A stretch of DNA of 64,000 nucleotides, taken from Piscinibacter sp. GTDB lineage: Bacteria > Pseudomonadota > Gammaproteobacteria > Burkholderiales > Burkholderiaceae_C. The notes beneath the pieces were generated by a model. That model searched no databases, was not told the origin of the DNA, and worked only from the letters and a program-made list of their open reading frames with translations. Below, piece by piece: positions 45,869 through 57,797 of this stretch. The stretch lies in contig JADJJI010000011.1 of the NCBI GenBank assembly GCA_016706565.1, positions 124,001 to 188,000 of the forward strand, in the 5' to 3' direction. The first letter of the stretch is position 1, and each line of letters opens with the position of its first letter. The translations under genes and the position numbers were made by a program.

Positions 45869-47866
45869 ATCCTTCGGCGGCAACACGAACGACACCGGCG
45901 CCTGCCGCATCCGTGCCCGGATGGCGCGGTAGATGCGGCTGCGGTCGGCCAGGCGGATGCCGCGCGAGCGCAGCGCCACCTTGAAGGCGAGCACGAAGCT
46001 CACCGTGAGGTTGAGCACGCCGGTCACCGCGATGCCCGCCACACACCACCAGAACGCGCTCTCGCGCAGCACCTCGCTGCCCAGGGCGCCGAGCGCTGCG
46101 GCCAGCTGGCCGGTGGACAGCGTGACGTGGCGCACCTCCAGCGGCAAGGCGAAGAACGAAGCCACTGCAGGCACCAGGCCGAGCATCAGGCCCAGCGAGA
46201 TGTTGGCGGCCAGGCCGGAGACATTGGCACGCCACCAGGCGCCCCAGCGCCGCGCTCGCGCCGCGCCGAGCAGTGCGATGGAGCGTGGGTTCCAGGCGAT
46301 CGCGCTGTCCAGCCGATGCCAGACGAACCAGTTCTCCGCCCATCCCGCGATGATCGAGCTGGCGAACAGCAGCACGCCGGTGAAGGCCGCGTACAGCGCC
46401 GTCGGGCCGAGCAGCGTCAGCGAGTGCAGCACGTACTCGGAAGGCGCCTGGCCCACGAGCGGCGCGCCGAACGCCGCCTGCCAGGTGAGCTGCACGAGCA
46501 GCACCACCGGCCCGGCGACCATCAGGTTGCCGAAGATGCCGGCCGCCTGCGAGCGGATCAGGTGAGTGACCTCGTCGACGAAAGCCTCCACCCGCGTGTC
46601 GTCGGCCAGGTCGCCGAGCTTGTCGGCCATGGCCGGTGCCGTCATGGCAGGCTGCTTGGTCGCCACCGTCCAGTGCAGCAGGTGGATGAGCACGAAGCTG
46701 CCCGCGTAGTTGACGCCGGCCAGCAGGCCGGCCCAGAACGCGGCCAGGCCCAGCGCACCGACCAGGAACTTGACGAAGGTGGTGCCGACGATCACCGCGC
46801 CGCCGCCCGCCGCCGCGCGCAGCATCGCGCGGTACTCGGCGCGGTCGCGGGTGATGTAGTGCTCGCCGGTGGCGGCACTGCGCTCGGCCACCTTGCGCGC
46901 GAGCAGCGAGTAGTGCCGGGCGAACAGGCTGCGGATGCCGCGCCGTTCTTCCGCCTGCCGGGCCAGGCCGGCGATCAGGTGCAGCAGCTCGCGCGCCGGT
47001 CGCGGCGCGAGCAAGGTGTTGAGCACCGCCTCGATGCGGTCGCAGCGGGCACGCAGCTGGTCGACCTCGAACACGATGTCCACCGACACGCCGTACTGCT
47101 CGAGGTGCGCATGCACGCTGTCGGCGCAACGTCGGCACGCGTCGAGCAGTGCGCGCAGGTACTGCGACTCCTGCAGCAGCACGGTGTTGTCGGCGTCGGC
47201 AGCCCGGGCGCCCAGTCGCTCGGCGGCGCTGGCGAGCTGGCGGAACGGGTCGTCGGCGAGCAGCTCCGGGCTCATGCGCTGGCGCAGCGCACCGGAGTGG
47301 CCCGAGGCGCGCACCGCCGCGGCGAGGTAGATGATGCCGTCGGCCAGCGGGCGCCGCCAGCCTTCACCCTCGGCAAGCATCGGCCCGAGCGCCTCGACCA
47401 GCCGCGCGAGCGTGTCGTCGTCGATGGCGTCGAGCCATTGCGCGTCGCGGTCGCGCGGGAAGAGCAGGGCGAACAGCTCCCCGAGGTCCAGGGTTTCCGG
47501 GGTGATCGGCAGCAGCCGCAGGCGCAGCCGCTGGCCGAGCTCGCCGAAGAAGTTCATGCGCGGCGCGAAGCCGAAGTCGGCGAACAGCGCCACCGTGTCC
47601 ACCTCGCGCCAGATGCGCGCCAGCATCGCGCCCACCGCGGCGCGCTGCGGCTCGTTGCGCTGCAGGACATTGAGCAGGTGCTTGAGTCGCAGCACCGGCG
47701 TGGGCGTGCTGCGTTCGGCCTCGCCTTCCAGCGGCGCGCGGCGCAGCCATTCCATCAGCCGCACCAGCCACAGGTGGCGCTCGGCCAGCGGCGCTTTCGG
47801 GTCGGCCGCGTTGAGCAGCGCCGTCAGGTCCCAGCCCGAGCCGGCGCGCGCCATCGGCAGGCTCAA
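45860..47866 (-). CDS. Gcr-type 'site-specific recombinase' membrane protein
   Basis: A 668-residue protein of the family named site-specific recombinase (Gcr). The first 340 residues are helical and soluble in character; the C-terminal part has about six hydrophobic helices (MLRAAAGGGAVIVGTTFVKFLVGALGLAAFWAGLL and later VVLLVQLTWQAAF, FFASSIIAGWAENW-type segments). It has no tyrosine- or serine-recombinase catalytic motif that I can see, so the family name may be misleading and a membrane role is more likely. It overlaps apaG by 4 bases and converges with the 38-residue gene by 9. Confidence 0.85.
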   Translation of the reverse strand: MSLPMARAGSGWDLTALLNAADPKAPLAERHLWLVRLMEWLRRAPLEGEAERSTPTPVLRLKHLLNVLQRNEPQRAAVGAMLARIWREVDTVALFADFGFAPRMNFFGELGQRLRLRLLPITPETLDLGELFALLFPRDRDAQWLDAIDDDTLARLVEALGPMLAEGEGWRRPLADGIIYLAAAVRASGHSGALRQRMSPELLADDPFRQLASAAERLGARAADADNTVLLQESQYLRALLDACRRCADSVHAHLEQYGVSVDIVFEVDQLRARCDRIEAVLNTLLAPRPARELLHLIAGLARQAEERRGIRSLFARHYSLLARKVAERSAATGEHYITRDRAEYRAMLRAAAGGGAVIVGTTFVKFLVGALGLAAFWAGLLAGVNYAGSFVLIHLLHWTVATKQPAMTAPAMADKLGDLADDTRVEAFVDEVTHLIRSQAAGIFGNLMVAGPVVLLVQLTWQAAFGAPLVGQAPSEYVLHSLTLLGPTALYAAFTGVLLFASSIIAGWAENWFVWHRLDSAIAWNPRSIALLGAARARRWGAWWRANVSGLAANISLGLMLGLVPAVASFFALPLEVRHVTLSTGQLAAALGALGSEVLRESAFWWCVAGIAVTGVLNLTVSFVLAFKVALRSRGIRLADRSRIYRAIRARMRQAPVSFVLPPKDSA

Positions 47867-48237
47867 TGCAGCGCGGACGCGGTGGTCAGCCCGAACTCGG
47901 GCACCGGCGCGTCGAAGGGTTGCGCGTCCTCGGTCATGCAGAAGAACTCGCCGCGCATCGTGCCGTGCGGCGTGGCGATGCGCGTCCAGCTGGTGTACTC
48001 GAAACTCTCGCCGGGCTTGAGCATCGGCTGGTGGCCCACCACGGCCAGGCCGCGCACCTCGTCGACGTGGCCGTCGGCGTCGGTGACCACCCAGTGGCGC
48101 GCGATGAGCTGCGCCGTCACGTCGCCGGTGTTGCGGATGGTGATGGTGTAGGCGAACGCATGTTCGCCGTTGCCCGGGTCGGACTGCTCGGGCAGGGGGC
48201 GCACGACGACGCTGCTGGTGAACTCGGGTTTGGCCAT
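47863..48237 (-). CDS. apaG: ApaG protein
   Basis: A 124-residue single Ig-like/fibronectin-type domain protein. The family hallmarks are ITIRNTGDVTAQLIARHWVVTDADGHVDEVRGLAVVGHQPMLKPGESFEYTSWT in outline: the RHW, GVVGxxP and PGE-F-Y-S motifs. E. coli ApaG was linked to Co2+/Mg2+ efflux and Ap4A; its molecular role is not settled. The ATG at 48237 is preferred to one 9 bases upstream, as it lies just after a TAGAAT box and gives the usual N-terminus. Overlaps gcr by 4 bases. Confidence 0.93.
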   Translation of the reverse strand: MAKPEFTSSVVVRPLPEQSDPGNGEHAFAYTITIRNTGDVTAQLIARHWVVTDADGHVDEVRGLAVVGHQPMLKPGESFEYTSWTRIATPHGTMRGEFFCMTEDAQPFDAPVPEFGLTTASALH

Positions 48238-48244
48238 GCGACCC

Positions 48245-48266
48245 ATTCTAGGAGGCCACCTAGAAT
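48245..48266. promoter_or_regulatory. Symmetric dyad with back-to-back -10 boxes
   Basis: ATTCTAGG (48245-48252) and CCTAGAAT (48259-48266) are perfect inverted arms around AGGCCA, itself symmetric at GGCC. Each arm contains TAGAAT, read outward, which could serve as a -10 box: plus strand 48261-48266 for rpe, minus strand 48250-48245 for apaG. The expected apaG transcript start then falls at its ATG (48237), and rpe would have a leader of about 24 bases. Confidence 0.55.
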
Positions 48267-48296
48267 CCCCCGCATTCGTAGGCTCGACGCCGCGCC

Positions 48297-48977
48297 ATGA
48301 GCACCTTTCGCATCGCCCCCAGCATCCTCTCCGCCGACTTCGCCCGCCTGGGCGAGGAGGTGCGCGACGTGCTCGCCGCCGGCGCCGACTGGATCCATTT
48401 CGACGTGATGGACAACCATTACGTGCCCAACCTCACCTTCGGCCCGATGGTCTGCGAGGCGTTGCGCAAGCATGCGGTGAAGCCCGACGGCCACAAGGCG
48501 CCGATCGACGTGCACCTGATGGTGCAGCCGGTCGATGCGCTGGCCAGCGCTTTCGCCAAGGCCGGTGCCGACCTGGTCAGCTTCCATCCCGAGGCGAGCG
48601 CGCATGTCGACCGCACGCTGCAGCTCATCAAGGCCGAAGGCTGCCAGGCCGGCCTGGTGTTCAACCCGGCCACGCCACTGGATGTGCTCGACTGGGTGAT
48701 CGACAAGGTCGACCTGGTGCTCATCATGAGCGTCAACCCGGGCTTCGGCGGCCAGAGCTTCATCCCGGCAGCATTGAAAAAGATCGCCCTTGCGCGCAAG
48801 ATCATCGACGCCAGCGGCCGCGACATCCGCCTCGAGGTCGACGGCGGCATCAAGATCGACAACATCCGCGCCGTGGCCGACGCCGGCGCCGACACCTTCG
48901 TGGCCGGCAGCGCGATCTTCGGCCAGCGCGACTACAAGGTGGTGATCGACGCGATGCGCGCGCGGCTCGCCGGCTGA
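48297..48977 (+). CDS. rpe: Ribulose-phosphate 3-epimerase
   Basis: A 226-residue TIM-barrel enzyme that interconverts D-ribulose 5-phosphate and D-xylulose 5-phosphate in the pentose phosphate and Calvin pathways. The metal and acid/base residues are in place: Ser in [10 protein letters not shown], His and Asp in [13 protein letters not shown], His in DVHLMVQ, and Asp in [11 protein letters not shown]. The phosphate loop is FVAGSAIFG. It is divergent from apaG with a symmetric dyad between. The response regulator follows 44 bases later. Confidence 0.97.
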   Translation: MSTFRIAPSILSADFARLGEEVRDVLAAGADWIHFDVMDNHYVPNLTFGPMVCEALRKHAVKPDGHKAPIDVHLMVQPVDALASAFAKAGADLVSFHPEASAHVDRTLQLIKAEGCQAGLVFNPATPLDVLDWVIDKVDLVLIMSVNPGFGGQSFIPAALKKIALARKIIDASGRDIRLEVDGGIKIDNIRAVADAGADTFVAGSAIFGQRDYKVVIDAMRARLAG

Positions 48978-49021
48978 TCGGCCGGCCCCGCGGCGCCGCG
49001 CGCTGCACGAGGAGGACGACG

Positions 49022-49465
49022 ATGGACTCCGCTCGAACCGCCGCTGCCGCGCAGACCGTTCTGTGCATCGAGGACCACCCGGTCAACATGCAGCTCGTCG
49101 AGGCCATGCTCGCCGGGCTGGCCGGTGTGCGGCTGCTGAAGGCCTTCACCGGGCGCGACGGGGTGCGGCTGGCCCAGGCCGAGTTGCCCGACCTGGTGCT
49201 GCTCGACATGCGCCTGCCCGACATCGGCGGCCTGGAGGTGGTGCGCGAACTCAGCGAGCTCATCTCGCAGCAGCAACTGCGCGTCGTGCTGCTGACCGGC
49301 GAATCGTTTTCGATGGACGTGGTCAAGGCGATGAGCCTGGGCGCCCACGACTACTGGCCCAAGCCGCTGACCGCCGAACGTGTGCGCGACGGCGTGACCC
49401 GAGCCCTGGCCGACGTGGCCGCGCGGCGTGCCCGCCGCGAGGGCGGCGGCGCAGCGGGCGCGTAG
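49022..49465 (+). CDS. Single-domain response regulator
   Basis: A 147-residue receiver without an output domain. The acidic pocket is E17-D18 in LCIEDHP, phospho-Asp62 lies in LLDMRLPDIGG, Thr in LLTGESF and Lys in YWPKPL. Such proteins act by binding a partner or as phosphate shuttles; both the hybrid kinase at 34318 and the chemoreceptor next door could be in the same circuit but nothing here shows it. GAGGAGGAC before the ATG is a strong ribosome site. The last 15 residues are an Arg/Gly/Ala tail. Confidence 0.92.
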   Translation: MDSARTAAAAQTVLCIEDHPVNMQLVEAMLAGLAGVRLLKAFTGRDGVRLAQAELPDLVLLDMRLPDIGGLEVVRELSELISQQQLRVVLLTGESFSMDVVKAMSLGAHDYWPKPLTAERVRDGVTRALADVAARRARREGGGAAGA

Positions 49466-49480
49466 GGCTGCGCCCTCGCT

Positions 49481-51931
<2,451 letters not shown>

Positions 51932-52024
51932 GTATGACCCGGGTGACGGCGCGTGACGGAACTTCGGCGCCCAGATGGGCGCCTCACCGTCGTATCGGTC
52001 GGCGCCGGTGCGACTTGAGCGGGC

Positions 52025-52522
52025 TCAGCGAAGATCGACCGCGCCGACCGGACAGACGGCGACACAATCTCCGCAGCCCGTGCAGGCGGCGGTATCCACC
52101 TGCAGTTGGGCGATGCCCCCGCGTGCCGGCAGGAAGCGCAGCGCGCGGGTCTCGCAGGCATCGCCGCAGACGCGGCATTCGACGCCGCGCCGGTTCAGGC
52201 AACGCTCGTCGATCCTTACCCGCCAGACGAAAGCGATCGGGCTCGCCGCCGGATCGATCGCGCCGGTCTTGCAGGATTTCGCGCAGTCGCCGCACAGGCT
52301 GCAACCGTTCGCTGCGAAGCTGATCTGCGGGAAGCCGCCATCAGCGTTGCGCAGCACGCCACGCGGGCAGATGCGCACGCAATCGCCGCAACGTGTGCAG
52401 TGGTCAGTGAAGGCGCTGTCGGGGCGAAGCGACCACGGCGGCCGCGGCACGGTCGCGATGTCGCCCGACGTCACCGACCGCACGTCACCACGCAGAAATG
52501 AGCGTCGACGCGAATCGACCAT
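52025..52522 (-). CDS. napF: Ferredoxin-type protein NapF
   Basis: A 165-residue cytoplasmic iron-sulfur protein of the periplasmic nitrate reductase cluster, thought to help load or activate NapA. It begins MVDSRRRSFLRGD and holds three cysteine clusters typical of [4Fe-4S] sites: C-T-R-C-G-D-C-V-R-I-C-P, C-S-L-C-G-D-C-A-K-S-C and C-T-G-C-G-D-C-V-A-V-C-P, plus extra Cys in CRVCGDACETRA. Transcribed away from napDAGHBC, which is unusual, as napF normally leads the operon on the same strand. The perfect FNR box lies 15-28 bases upstream of its start. Confidence 0.92.
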   Translation of the reverse strand: MVDSRRRSFLRGDVRSVTSGDIATVPRPPWSLRPDSAFTDHCTRCGDCVRICPRGVLRNADGGFPQISFAANGCSLCGDCAKSCKTGAIDPAASPIAFVWRVRIDERCLNRRGVECRVCGDACETRALRFLPARGGIAQLQVDTAACTGCGDCVAVCPVGAVDLR

Positions 52523-52536
52523 GGAAGTGCCCTGGT

Positions 52537-52550
52537 TTGATGGTTATCAA
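52537..52550. promoter_or_regulatory. Perfect FNR/ANR-type box between napF and napD
   Basis: TTGATGGTTATCAA matches the FNR consensus TTGAT-N4-ATCAA exactly. Its centre is 64.5 bases before the napD ATG. A class II site (centre at -41.5) would give a napD transcript starting near 52585. For napF the box is only 15 bases from the start codon, so it may not act as a normal activator site on that side. Confidence 0.85.
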
Positions 52551-52607
52551 TCCGGCTGACGCGGCGCACCTTCACAGTGCGCTCCGAATCGGATCAGGAG
52601 ACAACAG

Positions 52608-52955
52608 ATGAGCATTCTCGGCGCAGTCGTGCGTGTCCGCCCAGAGCACCTGGCGACTGTCGTGCCTCGGCTGTCGATGCTGCCCGGCGCGGACCTGGCA
52701 TTGAACCCCGGCGATGGCCGGCTCGTGCTGGTGATCGAAGACGCGCAAATCGACGGCGTGATTCACGGCGCCGCCGCCACGCTGGCCTCGATCGCCTTGT
52801 GGCCCGAGGTGCTCAACACCTCGCTCGTCTACGAGTACTCCGGGCCCGACGCGCCGCCCACCGGGGGCGGTGCGGTGGAGGACTACCGCGCCTGGCGCGG
52901 CAGCCTGAAGGACTGGGCCGGCTCGTCCGGCGACGCCCCGACCCCGGGTTCTTGA
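52608..52955 (+). CDS. napD: NapD chaperone for NapA
   Basis: A 115-residue cytoplasmic protein with a ferredoxin-like fold that binds the NapA twin-arginine signal peptide and holds export until the cofactor is loaded. The start [22 protein letters not shown] and the [19 protein letters not shown] region match the family. Slightly longer than usual, with a 25-residue C-terminal tail ([19 protein letters not shown]). The ATG follows GGATCAGGAGACAAC. First gene of the plus-strand nap operon; there are 94 bases between it and napA. Confidence 0.92.
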   Translation: MSILGAVVRVRPEHLATVVPRLSMLPGADLALNPGDGRLVLVIEDAQIDGVIHGAAATLASIALWPEVLNTSLVYEYSGPDAPPTGGGAVEDYRAWRGSLKDWAGSSGDAPTPGS

Positions 52956-53049
52956 ACTGCTTCAACGACAACGACCTGCCGCTCGCGCAGCATGTGAAGC
53001 GAGCCAGAAGACGACCAGGCGCGACCTCGCGCCACATGGAGAACCGAAG

Positions 53050-55596
53050 ATGCAAGCCAATCGCCGTGACTTCCTGAAGACCCAGGCCCTGGCCGCCAGC
53101 GCCGCTGCGGCCGGCATTCCGATCGTCGCCGTCGGCGCCCCTGCGCCGGCCCCCGCCGTCGACACCGCAGTGCGCTGGGACAAGGCGCCGTGCCGCTTCT
53201 GCGGCACCGGCTGCGCCGTGATGGTGGGCGTGCAGGAAGGGCGCGTCGTCGCCACGCAAGGTGACCCCGATGCGCCGGTCAACCGCGGCCTGAACTGCAT
53301 CAAGGGCTACTTCCTGTCGAAGATCATGTACGGCAAGGACCGCCTGACCACGCCGCTGATGCGCCAGAAGGACGGCAAGTACGACAAGAACGGCGAGTTC
53401 GTGCCGGTCAGCTGGGACCAGGCCTTCGACCTGATGGCCGCGAAGTGGAAGGAGACGCTGAAGAGCGATGGCCCCGCAGGTGTGGGCATGTTCGGCTCCG
53501 GCCAGTGGACCATCTTCGAGGGTTACGCGGCCTCCAAGCTGTGGAAGGCGGGCTTCCGTTCCAACAACCTCGACCCGAACGCGCGCCACTGCATGGCCAG
53601 CGCGGTGACCGGCTTCATGCGCACCTTCGGGATCGACGAGCCGATGGGCTGCTACGACGACATCGAGCAGGCCGACGCCTTCGTGCTGTGGGGCAGCAAC
53701 ATGGCCGAGATGCACCCGGTGCTGTGGAGCCGCATCACCGACCGCCGGCTGTCCAGCCCGAACACCAAGGTCGTCGTGCTGTCGACCTTCGAGCACCGCA
53801 GCTTCGACCTCGCGGACATGGGCATGGTCTTCACGCCGCAGACCGACCTGGCGATCCTCAACTACATCGCCCACTACCTGATCAGCAACAAGAAGGTCGA
53901 CACCGAGTTCGTCAAGAAGCACGTCAACTTCAAGAAGGGTGCCGACGACATCGGCTATGGCCTGCGCCCGGCACACGCGCTCGAGAAGGACGCCAAGAGC
54001 AACGGCTACGCGGGCGCCGACGGCAAGCCCAAGGGCAACCCGAACGACTCGACGCCGAGCAGCTTCGACGAGTTCGCGAAGTTCGTCAGCGAGTACACCG
54101 CCGAGAAGGTCAGCAAGCTCTCCGGCGTGCCGGTCAAGCAGCTCGAAGACCTGGCGAAGATCTACGCCGACCCGAAGGTCAAGGTGATGTCGCTGTGGAC
54201 CATGGGCTTCAACCAGCACACGCGCGGCACCTGGGCCAACAACATGGTCTACAACATCCACCTGCTGACCGGCAAGATCAGCCAGCCGGGCAACAGCCCG
54301 TTCTCGCTGACCGGCCAGCCCAGCGCCTGCGGCACCGCGCGTGAGGTGGGCACCTTCGCGCACCGCCTGCCGGCCGACATGGTGGTCACGAACCCCGAGC
54401 ACCGCAAGCACACCGAGGAGATCTGGGGCCTGCCCGAAGGCACGATCAACGACAAGATCGGCCTGCACGCGGTGGCGCAGAGCCGCGCGCTGAAGGACGG
54501 CAAGCTCAAGTGCTACTGGACCAGCACGACCAACAACATGCAGGCCGGGCCGAACATCAACGGCGAGATCCTGCCGGGCTGGCGCAACCCGGCGACCTTC
54601 GTCGTCGTCAGCGATGCCTACCCGACCGTCAGCGCGATGGCCGCCGACCTGATCCTGCCCTCGGCGATGTGGGTCGAGAAGGAAGGTGCCTTCGGCAATG
54701 CTGAGCGGCGCACGCAGTTCTGGCGCCAGCAGGTGGCCGCGCCCGGCGAGGCGAAGAGCGACCTGTGGCAGTACATCGAGTTCAGCAAGCGCTTCAAGGT
54801 CGAGGAAGTGTGGCCGGCCGAGCTGATCGCCAAGAAGCCCGAACTGAAGGGCAAGACGCTGTTCGACGTGCTCTACAAGAACGGCAAGGTCAACAAGTTC
54901 CCGCTGGCCGACCTCACCCGGGTCAACGCCAAGTACATCAAGGACTACAGCAACCCCGAAAGCAAGGAACTCGGCTTCTACCTGCAGAAGGGCCTGTTCG
55001 AGGAGTACGCCGAGTTCGGCCGCGGGCATGGCCACGACCTGGCTGCGTTCGACACCTACCACGAGGTGCGTGGCCTGCGCTGGCCGGTGGTCGACGGCAA
55101 GGAGACCCTGTGGCGCTTCCGCGAGGGCTACGACCCGTACGTGAAGAAGGGCGAGGGCGTGAAGTTCTACGGCCACAAGGACGGCAAGGCGGTGATCTTC
55201 GCGCTGCCCTACCAGCCGGCCGCCGAGAGCCCGGACAAGGAATACGACCTCTGGCTGTGCACCGGCCGCGTGCTCGAGCACTGGCACACCGGCTCGATGA
55301 CGCGCCGCGTCGCCGAACTGCATCGCGCCGTGCCCGAGGCGGTGGTCTTCATGCACCCGGACGACGCCAAGGACCGCGGCATCCAGCGCGGCATGCAGAT
55401 CAAGGTGGCATCGCGCCGCGGCGAGATCACCGCCCACGTCGAGACCAAGGGCCGCAACAAGGTGCCGCGCGGGCTGATCTTCGTGCCCTTCTTCGACGAG
55501 GGCCGCCTGGTCAACAAGCTGACGCTGGACGCCACCTGCCCGATCTCGAAGGAGACGGATTTCAAGAAGTGCGCCGTCAAGGTCGTGCGCGCCTGA
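53050..55596 (+). CDS. napA: Periplasmic nitrate reductase catalytic subunit
   Basis: An 848-residue molybdoenzyme that reduces nitrate to nitrite in the periplasm. The twin-arginine signal is N-R-R-D-F-L-K (4-10). The [4Fe-4S] site uses Cys48, 51, 55 and 83 (C-x2-C-x3-C-x27-C). Mo-bis-MGD is bound with Cys181 (in ARHCMAS) as the ligand, the mark of Nap rather than formate dehydrogenase (SeCys) or Nar (Asp). Other molybdopterin motifs include [14 protein letters not shown] and [13 protein letters not shown]. Length is in the usual range. It depends on NapD, and on MobB and other cofactor enzymes. Confidence 0.97.
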   Translation: MQANRRDFLKTQALAASAAAAGIPIVAVGAPAPAPAVDTAVRWDKAPCRFCGTGCAVMVGVQEGRVVATQGDPDAPVNRGLNCIKGYFLSKIMYGKDRLTTPLMRQKDGKYDKNGEFVPVSWDQAFDLMAAKWKETLKSDGPAGVGMFGSGQWTIFEGYAASKLWKAGFRSNNLDPNARHCMASAVTGFMRTFGIDEPMGCYDDIEQADAFVLWGSNMAEMHPVLWSRITDRRLSSPNTKVVVLSTFEHRSFDLADMGMVFTPQTDLAILNYIAHYLISNKKVDTEFVKKHVNFKKGADDIGYGLRPAHALEKDAKSNGYAGADGKPKGNPNDSTPSSFDEFAKFVSEYTAEKVSKLSGVPVKQLEDLAKIYADPKVKVMSLWTMGFNQHTRGTWANNMVYNIHLLTGKISQPGNSPFSLTGQPSACGTAREVGTFAHRLPADMVVTNPEHRKHTEEIWGLPEGTINDKIGLHAVAQSRALKDGKLKCYWTSTTNNMQAGPNINGEILPGWRNPATFVVVSDAYPTVSAMAADLILPSAMWVEKEGAFGNAERRTQFWRQQVAAPGEAKSDLWQYIEFSKRFKVEEVWPAELIAKKPELKGKTLFDVLYKNGKVNKFPLADLTRVNAKYIKDYSNPESKELGFYLQKGLFEEYAEFGRGHGHDLAAFDTYHEVRGLRWPVVDGKETLWRFREGYDPYVKKGEGVKFYGHKDGKAVIFALPYQPAAESPDKEYDLWLCTGRVLEHWHTGSMTRRVAELHRAVPEAVVFMHPDDAKDRGIQRGMQIKVASRRGEITAHVETKGRNKVPRGLIFVPFFDEGRLVNKLTLDATCPISKETDFKKCAVKVVRA

Positions 55597-55618
55597 CTCC
55601 GCCTCCAACGACCGGACC

Positions 55619-56422
55619 ATGGACCTCTCGCGCCGCACGGTGCTGCAAGGCGCCGCCAGTGCCACCACCGCCGGGCTGATTGCCGGCGGCGCGGCGCTGC
55701 TCGGCCGGCCGGCCCAGGCGCGGCCGGCGCAGGCGCTGCGGCCGCCCGGCGCGATCGACGAGGAGCGCTTCCTCGGCGCATGCATCCGCTGCGGCCTGTG
55801 CGTGCGCGATTGCCCGCCGGGCAACCTGAAGCTGTCGACCTGGGGCGATGGCGTCGCGCGCGACGTGGCGATCGGCACGCCGTACTTCGAGGCGCGCCAG
55901 ATCCCCTGCGAGATGTGCGAGGCCATCCCGTGCGTGAAGGCCTGCCCGACGGGCGCGCTCGACCACGCGCTCACCGACATCAACAAGGCGAAGATGGGCG
56001 TGGCCGTGCTGATCGATCAGGAGAACTGCCTGAACTTCCTCGGCCTGCGCTGCGACGTCTGCTACCGCGTCTGCCCGGTGATCGACAAGGCGATCACGCT
56101 GGAGAAGTTCTCCAACCCGCGCAGCGACCGGCACGCGATGCTGCTGCCCACCGTGCATGCGCAGGACTGCACCGGCTGCGGCAAGTGCGAGAAGAGCTGC
56201 GTGCTCGAGCAGGCCGCCATCAAGGTGCTGCCGATGGCGATCGCCCGCGGCGAACTCGGCCACCACTACCGCAAGGGCTGGGAATCCGGCAACCAGGCCG
56301 GCCGGCCACGTTTCGAGCAGCCGGTGCAGAACCTGCCCGAGCACGCCGTGCCGGGTGACCTGGTGCCGCTGCGCTCGGGTCGCGATCCGTACGCGCCGGC
56401 GGCGTCGGGGGTGCAGAAATGA
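55619..56422 (+). CDS. napG: NapG, periplasmic ferredoxin-type quinol dehydrogenase part
   Basis: A 267-residue iron-sulfur protein with a twin-arginine signal (S-R-R-T-V-L-Q near residue 4, then a hydrophobic stretch). Four cysteine clusters are clear: [26 protein letters not shown], a cluster around [17 protein letters not shown], and [11 protein letters not shown]. NapG and NapH form a menaquinol/ubiquinol dehydrogenase that feeds NapC or NapB. It overlaps napH by 4 bases. Confidence 0.95.
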   Translation: MDLSRRTVLQGAASATTAGLIAGGAALLGRPAQARPAQALRPPGAIDEERFLGACIRCGLCVRDCPPGNLKLSTWGDGVARDVAIGTPYFEARQIPCEMCEAIPCVKACPTGALDHALTDINKAKMGVAVLIDQENCLNFLGLRCDVCYRVCPVIDKAITLEKFSNPRSDRHAMLLPTVHAQDCTGCGKCEKSCVLEQAAIKVLPMAIARGELGHHYRKGWESGNQAGRPRFEQPVQNLPEHAVPGDLVPLRSGRDPYAPAASGVQK

Positions 56423-57324
56423 GCGCACCGACGGTCTCCAGCCGCTCCTTCGGCCTGGCGCGCGCTGGCCACGTGAAGACGCCGGGGCGCGATGCCGTGC
56501 GCGTCAAGGGCTGGTGGCTGGCGCACCGCTTCCTCGTGTTGCGCCGGCTGATGCAGTTCGCCATCCTCGCCTTGTTCCTGCTCGGCCCGCTGGCAGGCGT
56601 GTGGGTGGTCAAGGGCAACCTGTCGAGCAGCGTTACGCTGGGCGTGTTGCCGCTGACCGACCCGTTCGTGCTGGCGCAGACGCTGGCCACGCGCCACTGG
56701 CCCGAAGCCGCGGCGCTGACCGGCGCGGCCATCGTCATCGTCTTCTACGGGCTCGTCGGCGGGCGCGTCTTCTGCAGCTGGGTGTGCCCGGTGAACGTGG
56801 TGACCGACACGGCCTCGTGGCTGCGCCGGCGCCTGCGCATCACCAGCGGGCGTGCACCGCGCGGCGGCCTGCGCTACTGGCTGCTCGGCGCCGTCCTGCT
56901 GGCCAGCGCGATCGCCGGCCAGACGGTGTGGGAGAGCGTCAACCCGGTGTCGATCACGCAGCGCGCGCTGATCTTCGGCGGGACGCTCGCCTGGGGCGCG
57001 GTGGCTGCGGTATTCCTGTTCGACCTCCTGGTCGCACCGCGCGGCTGGTGCGGCCACCTCTGCCCGGTCGGCGCGGCGTACGCGCTGCTCGGCAGCAGGA
57101 GCTTGCTGCGCGTGTCGGCGCGACACGCCAGCCGATGCAACGACTGCGCCGACTGCTATGCCGTGTGCCCCGAGCCGCAGGTGATCGTGCTGCCGCTCAA
57201 GGGCAAGGACGGCGCCGGCCCCGTCATCACCGACCGCGAATGCAGCAACTGCGGCCGCTGCATCGACGTCTGCGCTCCCGATGTTTTCCGATTCACCCAA
57301 CGTTTCGACCCCCGAAGGGACTGA
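56419..57324 (+). CDS. napH: NapH membrane quinol dehydrogenase subunit
   Basis: A 301-residue membrane protein with four helices and two C-x3-C-P motifs (C-S-W-V-C-P and C-G-H-L-C-P) at the helix ends that are typical of NapH. A C-terminal pair of [4Fe-4S] clusters faces the cytoplasm ([12 protein letters not shown] and [11 protein letters not shown]). Overlaps napG by 4 bases; the two subunits are used together. 2 bases separate it from napB. Confidence 0.95.
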   Translation: MSAPTVSSRSFGLARAGHVKTPGRDAVRVKGWWLAHRFLVLRRLMQFAILALFLLGPLAGVWVVKGNLSSSVTLGVLPLTDPFVLAQTLATRHWPEAAALTGAAIVIVFYGLVGGRVFCSWVCPVNVVTDTASWLRRRLRITSGRAPRGGLRYWLLGAVLLASAIAGQTVWESVNPVSITQRALIFGGTLAWGAVAAVFLFDLLVAPRGWCGHLCPVGAAYALLGSRSLLRVSARHASRCNDCADCYAVCPEPQVIVLPLKGKDGAGPVITDRECSNCGRCIDVCAPDVFRFTQRFDPRRD

Positions 57325-57326
57325 CC

Positions 57327-57785
57327 ATGAGAGTCCGTGATTTCCTCAAGTTCGCGCTGGCCATCGGCATCTTCGCGCTCGGCACCCAGCTGGCGCCGGC
57401 GGCCGACCAGGCGCCGGTGCAGATCAAGGCGCTGCGCGGCGGCACGCCGGTGAACCAGGACAACCTGCCGACGGCCTCGCACCAGGAACGCGACCACCCG
57501 GTGTCCGACCGCGACTTCGTGCAGCAGCCGCCGCTGATCCCGCACACGACTTCGGGCTACCAGATCACCCGGAACTACAACAAGTGCATGGACTGCCATG
57601 CCTGGCAGAAGGCCAAGTACTCCGGCGCCACCAAGGTCAGCGTGACTCACTTCCGCACCCGCGACGGCCAGGAGCTCGACAACATCAGCCCGCGCCGCTA
57701 CTTCTGCACCCAGTGCCACGTGGCGCAGACGGATGCGAAGCCACTGGTCGAGAACGGCTTCAAGCGTGCCCGCGGGCTGCAGTGA
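57327..57785 (+). CDS. napB: NapB di-haem cytochrome c subunit
   Basis: A 152-residue periplasmic small subunit of nitrate reductase that delivers electrons to NapA. A signal peptide (MRVRDFLKFALAIGIFALGTQLAPAAD) is followed by two haem sites, C-M-D-C-H and C-T-Q-C-H, with the distal His ligands in IPHTT and VTHFRTRDG as expected. The mature protein starts near residue 26. It lies between napH and napC. Confidence 0.96.
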   Translation: MRVRDFLKFALAIGIFALGTQLAPAADQAPVQIKALRGGTPVNQDNLPTASHQERDHPVSDRDFVQQPPLIPHTTSGYQITRNYNKCMDCHAWQKAKYSGATKVSVTHFRTRDGQELDNISPRRYFCTQCHVAQTDAKPLVENGFKRARGLQ

Positions 57786-57797
57786 GGGGCGAGCGAC

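Noticed and set aside
45860-47866. Gcr protein as evidence of a mobile element or integron
   Set aside because: No repeats, attachment sites or transposase nearby; the protein is a chromosomal membrane protein beside apaG.
51966-51983. Hairpin GGCGCCC-AGAT-GGGCGCC after napF as a terminator
   Set aside because: No T run on either strand follows the stem.
52956-53049. napE hidden between napD and napA
   Set aside because: The 94-base gap is too short for the about 60-residue NapE and has no membrane-helix frame.
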